The notes beneath the pieces were generated by a model. That model had not been told where the DNA came from. It saw only the letters and a program-made list of their open reading frames with translations, and did no database searches. Shown one piece after another: positions 59,274-64,000 of a stretch of DNA of 64,000 nt (the first letter of the stretch is position 1; each line of letters starts with the position of its first letter). Source of the DNA: Xenorhabdus kozodoii (GTDB lineage: Bacteria > Pseudomonadota > Gammaproteobacteria > Enterobacterales > Enterobacteriaceae); the NCBI RefSeq assembly GCF_002632875.1, contig NZ_NJCX01000001.1, positions 172,524 to 236,523 of the forward strand. The letters run 5' to 3'. Both the position numbers and the translations under genes were made by a program.

Positions 59274-60104
59274 ATGCGGGTTCTTCATCGGCACAGTAAA
59301 TTTTACCGAATGAGGCGATTACGGCGTCAGCGATTACATAAGCAAAATTTTTACAGGGATATCCGCTTGGCAAATAAAATCAAAAAACCCCATGTGGTGG
59401 TGCTGACGGGAGCAGGTATTTCTGCTGAGTCAGGCATTCAAACATTTCGTGCTTCCGATGGCCTGTGGGAAGAACATCGCGTCGAAGATGTAGCAACCCC
59501 GGAAGGTTTTCAACGTGATCCTGATCGGGTCCAGGCATTTTATAATGCCCGCCGAAAACAGCTCCAGCAACCGGAAATCCAGCCTAATGCAGCACATTAT
59601 GCGCTGGCGGAACTTGAACATGCGCTTGGTGACCATTTTTTATTGGTGACACAGAATATTGATGATCTGCATGAACGTGCGGGTAGCCATCGTGTCCTGC
59701 ATATGCATGGTGAATTGCTCAAGGTTCGGTGTTGTCAATCTGGGCAGGTGGTTGGGTGGACAACGGATCTCACTATGGAAGAGCGTTGCCATTGTTGCCA
59801 GTTCCCGTCCCCATTGCGCCCCCATGTCGTGTGGTTTGGAGAGATGCCATTGGGTATGGAACAGATTTACTCTGCTTTGGCCGATGCTGACATCTTTATG
59901 GCTATCGGAACATCGGGGCATGTTTACCCCGCCGCCGGTTTTGTGCATGAGGCTAAATTGTCTGGCGCTCATACGGTTGAATTGAATCTTGAACCCAGCC
60001 AGGTTGAAAATCTGTTCGATGAAAAACACTATGGTCATGCCAGTAAAATAGTGACGCAATATGTTCAATCCCTGATTCAACAGATGAAGGCAGATAAAAG
60101 CTGA
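59274..60104 (+). CDS. cobB: NAD-dependent protein deacylase CobB (sirtuin)
   Basis: Removes acetyl and succinyl groups from lysines, for example from acetyl-CoA synthetase. The 276-residue protein has the NAD motif [29 protein letters not shown], the catalytic His in HMHGELL, and the Cys-rich zinc site with CHCC. The pair Tyr-x-x-Arg in FYNARRKQL matches the E. coli desuccinylase residues. A basic N-terminal extension of about 38 residues is like long-form CobB. AAGGA precedes the ATG. The internal ATG used in Salmonella for a short form is not seen here. Confidence 0.95.
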   Translation: MRVLHRHSKFYRMRRLRRQRLHKQNFYRDIRLANKIKKPHVVVLTGAGISAESGIQTFRASDGLWEEHRVEDVATPEGFQRDPDRVQAFYNARRKQLQQPEIQPNAAHYALAELEHALGDHFLLVTQNIDDLHERAGSHRVLHMHGELLKVRCCQSGQVVGWTTDLTMEERCHCCQFPSPLRPHVVWFGEMPLGMEQIYSALADADIFMAIGTSGHVYPAAGFVHEAKLSGAHTVELNLEPSQVENLFDEKHYGHASKIVTQYVQSLIQQMKADKS

Positions 60105-60169
60105 TTTGACGCAATACCGACACTATCCATCTTTTCCATAATGAATTCACATGAATTAGGGAGGAGAAG

Positions 60170-61414
60170 ATGGATAGATTATTAGCCCGTTTTTTTAAAT
60201 ATATTGCATTTAACACTCAATCAAAACCATCCGCTAAAACGATCCCCAGTAGTGACGGTCAATTAGCTCTTGCCGAGTCGCTATACGAAGAATTGATGCA
60301 GCTTGGTTTGGTTGATGTGACGCTCAATGAACAAGGGTGTGTGACGGCAACATTGCCATCAAATGTTACAACACCTGTTCCCGTCATTGGTTTTATTGCC
60401 CACCTCGATACTTCACCTGATTTTCCTGGCAAGCATGTGAGTCCGCAAGTTGTGGAAAACTATCGTGGCGGTGATATCGCATTAGGGATGGGGGATGAAG
60501 TGTTGTCACCCGTCATGTTCCCGGTATTACATCGCTTGTTGGGAAAAACATTAATCACGACTAATGGCAAGACACTGTTAGGTGCTGATGATAAAGCCGG
60601 GATCTCTGAAATCATGACGGCAATGGTTCGTTTGAAACAACAAAATATTCCACATGGTGAGATTCGGATTGCGTTCACGCCAGATGAAGAGATTGGCCGG
60701 GGAGCGCCCTATTTTGATATAGAGGCTTTCGGTGCAGAATGGGCCTATTCCGTTGATGGCGGTGGTGTCGGCGAATTGGAATTTGAAAATTTCAATGCTG
60801 CATCAGTGGTCATCAAGATTGTGGGGAATAGGGTGCATCCGGGAAGTGCTAAGGGCGTTATGGTTAATGCTTTGACTCTGGCAACGCGAATTCACCAAGC
60901 CTTGCCCTGTGAAGAAACCCCAGAGCAGACGGAAGGCTATGAAGGTTTTTATCATTTGCAGAGTATGAAAGGCTCTGTTGAACGAGCTGAAATGCACTAC
61001 ATCATCCGGGATTTTGACCGCGTTAATTTTGAAAAGCGCAAAAAAAATCTTCTTGCCATTGCGGAAAGCGTCGGAAAAGGATTGCATCCAGACTGCTATA
61101 TTGAGTTGGCGATTGATGATGATTATTACAACATGCATAGCGAGGTGCTCAAATACCCACATGTTATTGCCATTGCGAAACAAGCGATACTGGATTGCCA
61201 TATTGAGCCGATAATCCAGCCGATCCGTGGCGGCACAGATGGCGCCCGGTTATCTTATCGTGGCCTCCCTTGCCCGAATATCTTCACCGGTGGATATAAT
61301 GACCACAGCAAGCACGAATTTATTGCACTGGAAGATATGGAACAGGCAGTGAACGTGATTATGCGAATTGCTGAATTGACGGTAAGTTATGGAAATCATG
61401 TCCCCTCTGAATAA
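60170..61414 (+). CDS. pepT: Peptidase T (tripeptide aminopeptidase)
   Basis: Cytoplasmic zinc aminopeptidase of the M20 family, cleaving the first residue from tripeptides. The 414-residue protein (E. coli 408) has the metal His and Asp in [12 protein letters not shown], the bridging Asp in LLGADDKAG, the catalytic Glu in [14 protein letters not shown], and the last His in [22 protein letters not shown] before the ATG is a strong ribosome site. In E. coli pepT is induced in anaerobiosis. Confidence 0.96.
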   Translation: MDRLLARFFKYIAFNTQSKPSAKTIPSSDGQLALAESLYEELMQLGLVDVTLNEQGCVTATLPSNVTTPVPVIGFIAHLDTSPDFPGKHVSPQVVENYRGGDIALGMGDEVLSPVMFPVLHRLLGKTLITTNGKTLLGADDKAGISEIMTAMVRLKQQNIPHGEIRIAFTPDEEIGRGAPYFDIEAFGAEWAYSVDGGGVGELEFENFNAASVVIKIVGNRVHPGSAKGVMVNALTLATRIHQALPCEETPEQTEGYEGFYHLQSMKGSVERAEMHYIIRDFDRVNFEKRKKNLLAIAESVGKGLHPDCYIELAIDDDYYNMHSEVLKYPHVIAIAKQAILDCHIEPIIQPIRGGTDGARLSYRGLPCPNIFTGGYNDHSKHEFIALEDMEQAVNVIMRIAELTVSYGNHVPSE

Positions 61415-61436
61415 CACATCGTTATTCAGAAAAGGA

Positions 61437-61463
61437 AAGGGGCAAAATGGATTGCCCCTTGGT
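61437..61463. terminator. Hairpin terminator between pepT and roxA
   Basis: aaggggcaa (61437-61445) pairs with ttgcccctt (61452-61460), 6-base loop. A short T-rich tail follows on the plus strand and A-rich sequence precedes it, so it may serve both convergent genes. Confidence 0.75.
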
Positions 61464-61468
61464 TTAGA

Positions 61469-62590
61469 TTAATCATTAAAATACCAATAACCGCTATTGA
61501 CCAAGGCCGTAAGCAGGCTGACAAACCGAACATCATCGATCGCATCGCCCAGCAATTGTGCATTGACCTTGTCATATTGGCAAAGCGCGTCGGTGGCATG
61601 GATATGGGGGGTATCCATCAACTCGCCGTTGACAAAACATTGATCACCAATCCGTAAGACACGCAGGCCACTCAATCGATTTAATTCTTCGCCTTGTTTT
61701 AGCAAATCATAAATCTCATCGCTCTCATAAGCCGGTTCAGGCGGCGCCAGATCCAGTTCATGGCGTGATTGAGAAATAAACTCACCAAACCAATTTTGGA
61801 AAGTTTCTGGTTGTTCCAACACCTCACGCATCATTGAACGCAGTGTGTCCAGTTCGTTTGTCTGGATCAGCGCCGGATTATCACGGAATGTCAGGTCAGG
61901 ATCGCTGTAGCGCTGGCTTCCTAGTTCATTTGCCAGAACATAATCGGCAAACCCACTGAATAATTCACGGGCATTAGGGGCACGAAACCCCACTGAATAG
62001 TTCAGTGAATCCTCAATAGCGTAGCCTTCATGTGGGAAACCTGGCGGAATATAGAGTATATCGCCGGGTAGCATCTCTTCGTCAATAATGGCCTCAAAGG
62101 GATCAACCTGTAATAAATCAGGATGGGGGCAATGTTGCTTCATGGCGATTTTTTCGCCCACCCGCCAGCGTCTGCGCCCTTTTCCTTGAATGATAAAAAC
62201 ATCATATTGGTCAAGATGAGGGCCGACACCCCCACCCGGTACAGAGAAAGAGATCATTAAGTCATCCATGCGCCAATCAGACAGTACACGGAATGGCTTC
62301 ATCAGTGCAGAAGAGGGGAGATGCCAATGGTCAACGGCTTGTACAAGCAAAGACCAGTCTTTTTCGCCTAAATGGTCGTAGGTTTCAAATGGCCCGTGGG
62401 AAACTTCCCAGCGTCCATTTTTCTGGCTGACTAAACGGCTGTCGATTTCATTTTCCATCGCCAATCCCGCGAGTTCATCGGAGGAAAGGGGATCAATAAA
62501 CTGATGGAAACCCTGTTTAATCAGCAATGGTCGTTTTTGCCAATGGTTTTGTAAAAACGCCTGCCAGTCCAGATTGAGCTGATAATCCAT
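61469..62590 (-). CDS. roxA: Ribosomal protein uL16 3-hydroxylase RoxA
   Basis: Fe(II)/2-oxoglutarate-dependent oxygenase that hydroxylates an Arg of ribosomal protein L16. The 373-residue protein has a JmjC-type cupin with the metal motif HLDQYDVF (H-x-D) near residue 125 and the second His in PPGFPHEGYAI near 187. WRVGEKI and the C-terminal winged-helix domain follow. E. coli RoxA (YcfD) is 373 residues. It lies between pepT and phoQ, as in E. coli. Confidence 0.96.
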   Translation of the reverse strand: MDYQLNLDWQAFLQNHWQKRPLLIKQGFHQFIDPLSSDELAGLAMENEIDSRLVSQKNGRWEVSHGPFETYDHLGEKDWSLLVQAVDHWHLPSSALMKPFRVLSDWRMDDLMISFSVPGGGVGPHLDQYDVFIIQGKGRRRWRVGEKIAMKQHCPHPDLLQVDPFEAIIDEEMLPGDILYIPPGFPHEGYAIEDSLNYSVGFRAPNARELFSGFADYVLANELGSQRYSDPDLTFRDNPALIQTNELDTLRSMMREVLEQPETFQNWFGEFISQSRHELDLAPPEPAYESDEIYDLLKQGEELNRLSGLRVLRIGDQCFVNGELMDTPHIHATDALCQYDKVNAQLLGDAIDDVRFVSLLTALVNSGYWYFND

Positions 62591-62725
62591 GGTGACATCC
62601 TGAAGTGAGAAATGAAGTTAGTAAGAAGTGAATTTCTCGCTATTATAACGAATAGTCAATGGCGATATTCGATTTAATTGAAATATTCCGGGATTGTGCT
62701 AGCCATTGACGGATCAGGATTGTCG

Positions 62726-64000
62726 TTATTGGGGAGTGGCTGAATGGTGTTGGTCGCGAAATACTACGTTCACTCTGGTGCCGCCAAGTGGGCTACCATC
62801 AATACTGATATCCCCTTCATATTGTTCGACAATTTCAGAAGCTATCGACAATCCGAGACCTTGGCCTGAACGCAATGTATCGGCGCGTAAGCCGCGTTGA
62901 AAAATCATTTCACGTTTATCAGGGGGAACACCCAATCCATCATCATCGACAATAATGGTGAGTGAATTTTCTCCCATTGTGGCAGTGACTTTGACCCATT
63001 TCAGACAATATTTACAGGCATTGTCCAGAATGTTTCCCATCACTTCCAGAAAGTCGTTTTTTTCCCCTAGCCAGGTCACCTCAGGAGAGACATCGAGCGT
63101 AATTTTGACCCCTTTTTCTTGATATACCTTGGTGAGCGCACTGATGAGCCCATCAAGCAAGATGGGGACGGAAGAAAGCTGCCTCAAAAGCAAACTATGG
63201 TCGCTACGCATGTTGGCTTTGTGCAGATAATAGCCGATTTGTTGAGATATCCGGTCAATTTGTTCAAGCATAATAGGTTCAGCTTGTTCAATGGTCAGTT
63301 TTTGAGGAGGGCGCAGAGAGCGCAGGGTTGATTGCAATACCGCTAAAGGGGTTTTCAGACTATGCGTCAAATCTGACAGCGTTGTGTGATATTTGGCATA
63401 ACGTTTACGTTCATTGGATAGCAAGTTGTTTAAGTTTCTGACTAGCCCTTTTAACTCGGTAGGTGGGTTTTCTTCCAGTTTTTCCCTCTCGCCATTTTCT
63501 AGCGAGTTGATTTGTCTAATCAAAGATTTTATTGGTCGAAGGCTCCAGTCAGCGGCAAGCCAAATTAATGGAATGATTAGAAGCAAGTTAGCGATGAGGA
63601 CATACCCAAACCATTCCCAGACTTTTGCTGATTCCTGTACATCTTGTGGAATAGTATCAATGATAACGATGGTCATGGCAGGGAGTTTGTCAGTGGCAGG
63701 ATAAATATTTACGGCAACCGAGTAGGTCAATAACACATCCTTACCATTTTCTGCCTTTTTAGTATTATCTTGATTTGGTGTTGCTGTGGGATTATAGAAA
63801 AAATCGCCTTTTTCTTTAAAATAGGCTTCCAGCGTATATAACCCATTTTTTTTCAGCCAATCGGGGTCAATCATGCTTTCTAATTCGGGCACATTATTCT
63901 GGCGCCAAAGCACATTACCTTCATTATCATAGATTAATGCTAATGAACGGTAATTCATGGAAAAATCTTTGGGAACAAGAATTTCTAGCTTATTGTTTTT
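62726..64000 (-). CDS. phoQ: Sensor histidine kinase PhoQ (5' end outside the window)
   Basis: Inner-membrane sensor that phosphorylates PhoP in response to low divalent cations, acid or cationic peptides. 424 C-terminal residues are present; about 60 residues with the first membrane helix lie beyond position 64000. Visible are the periplasmic sensor end, the second helix (VLIANLLLIIPLIWLAA), HAMP, the phospho-acceptor His in DLTHSLKTPLAVLQS, the N box DNACKYCLKW and the glycine boxes DDGLGVPP and GQGLGLSIA. The Glu/Asp patch of E. coli PhoQ is replaced by a stretch with NTKKAENGKD. phoP is expected upstream, outside the window. Confidence 0.95.
   Translation of the reverse strand, partial: KNNKLEILVPKDFSMNYRSLALIYDNEGNVLWRQNNVPELESMIDPDWLKKNGLYTLEAYFKEKGDFFYNPTATPNQDNTKKAENGKDVLLTYSVAVNIYPATDKLPAMTIVIIDTIPQDVQESAKVWEWFGYVLIANLLLIIPLIWLAADWSLRPIKSLIRQINSLENGEREKLEENPPTELKGLVRNLNNLLSNERKRYAKYHTTLSDLTHSLKTPLAVLQSTLRSLRPPQKLTIEQAEPIMLEQIDRISQQIGYYLHKANMRSDHSLLLRQLSSVPILLDGLISALTKVYQEKGVKITLDVSPEVTWLGEKNDFLEVMGNILDNACKYCLKWVKVTATMGENSLTIIVDDDGLGVPPDKREMIFQRGLRADTLRSGQGLGLSIASEIVEQYEGDISIDGSPLGGTRVNVVFRDQHHSATPQ

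Noticed and set aside
1-64000. CRISPR arrays, tRNA or rRNA genes, prophage genes
   Set aside because: No regularly spaced repeats, cloverleaf sequences, rRNA motifs or phage structural genes were recognised on either strand.

Overview
The window is a chromosomal segment of an enterobacterium. Protein sequences and gene order fit the Morganellaceae, most likely Xenorhabdus or close to Photorhabdus. That placement is inferred from moderate GC, E. coli-like synteny with many local losses, an Rpn/YhgA-type gene with Gln-Gly repeats and a large accessory adhesin locus; no 16S or other marker is present. No tRNA, rRNA, CRISPR array, intact insertion sequence or prophage was seen.

Layout. 1-5.8 kb is fruK, nfo, yeiH, yeiE, lysP, as in E. 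coli but without fruA. 6.0-11.2 kb is an iron-siderophore uptake island: binding protein, permease, ATPase and a CirA-like TonB-dependent receptor, with a possible Fur box in front. 11.2-16.4 kb is more variable: a MITE-like remnant, a puuP-type putrescine permease behind a leader ORF, an Rpn nuclease gene that seems to carry a nested short protein, and a PqaA-like exported protein. 16.7-21.3 kb holds dld, sbcB, tmaR and an NAD(P)-binding protein with a good Fur-box match. 21.5-26.8 kb holds rne with its long leader, rluC and yceF.

26.9-37.5 kb is the conserved fatty-acid cluster yceD-rpmF-plsX-fabH-fabD-fabG-acpP-fabF-pabC-mltG-tmk-holB-ycfH. It makes acyl chains and phospholipid precursors and links them to ribosome, folate, murein and replication genes. 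hinT, lpoB and thiK follow; ptsG is absent from its usual place.

39.4-48.4 kb is an accessory island between thiK and nagZ, which are near neighbours in E. coli. It encodes a 1660-residue autotransporter and, on the opposite strand, a three-gene operon of signal-less proteins: an uncharacterised 508-residue protein, a Big-1/Ig-like protein, and a 132-residue protein ending in a LecB/DUF4114-like acidic motif. This is the most likely place for undescribed biology, probably adhesion or host interaction.

48.5-64 kb returns to core genes: nagZ, ndh, a shortened ycfJ relative, mfd, lolCDE, cobB, pepT, roxA and the 3' part of phoQ, cut by the window edge. ycfP, bhsA, ldtC, ycfT and nagK, present at these junctions in E. 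coli, are missing here. The visible PhoQ sensor lacks the acidic patch of E. coli PhoQ.
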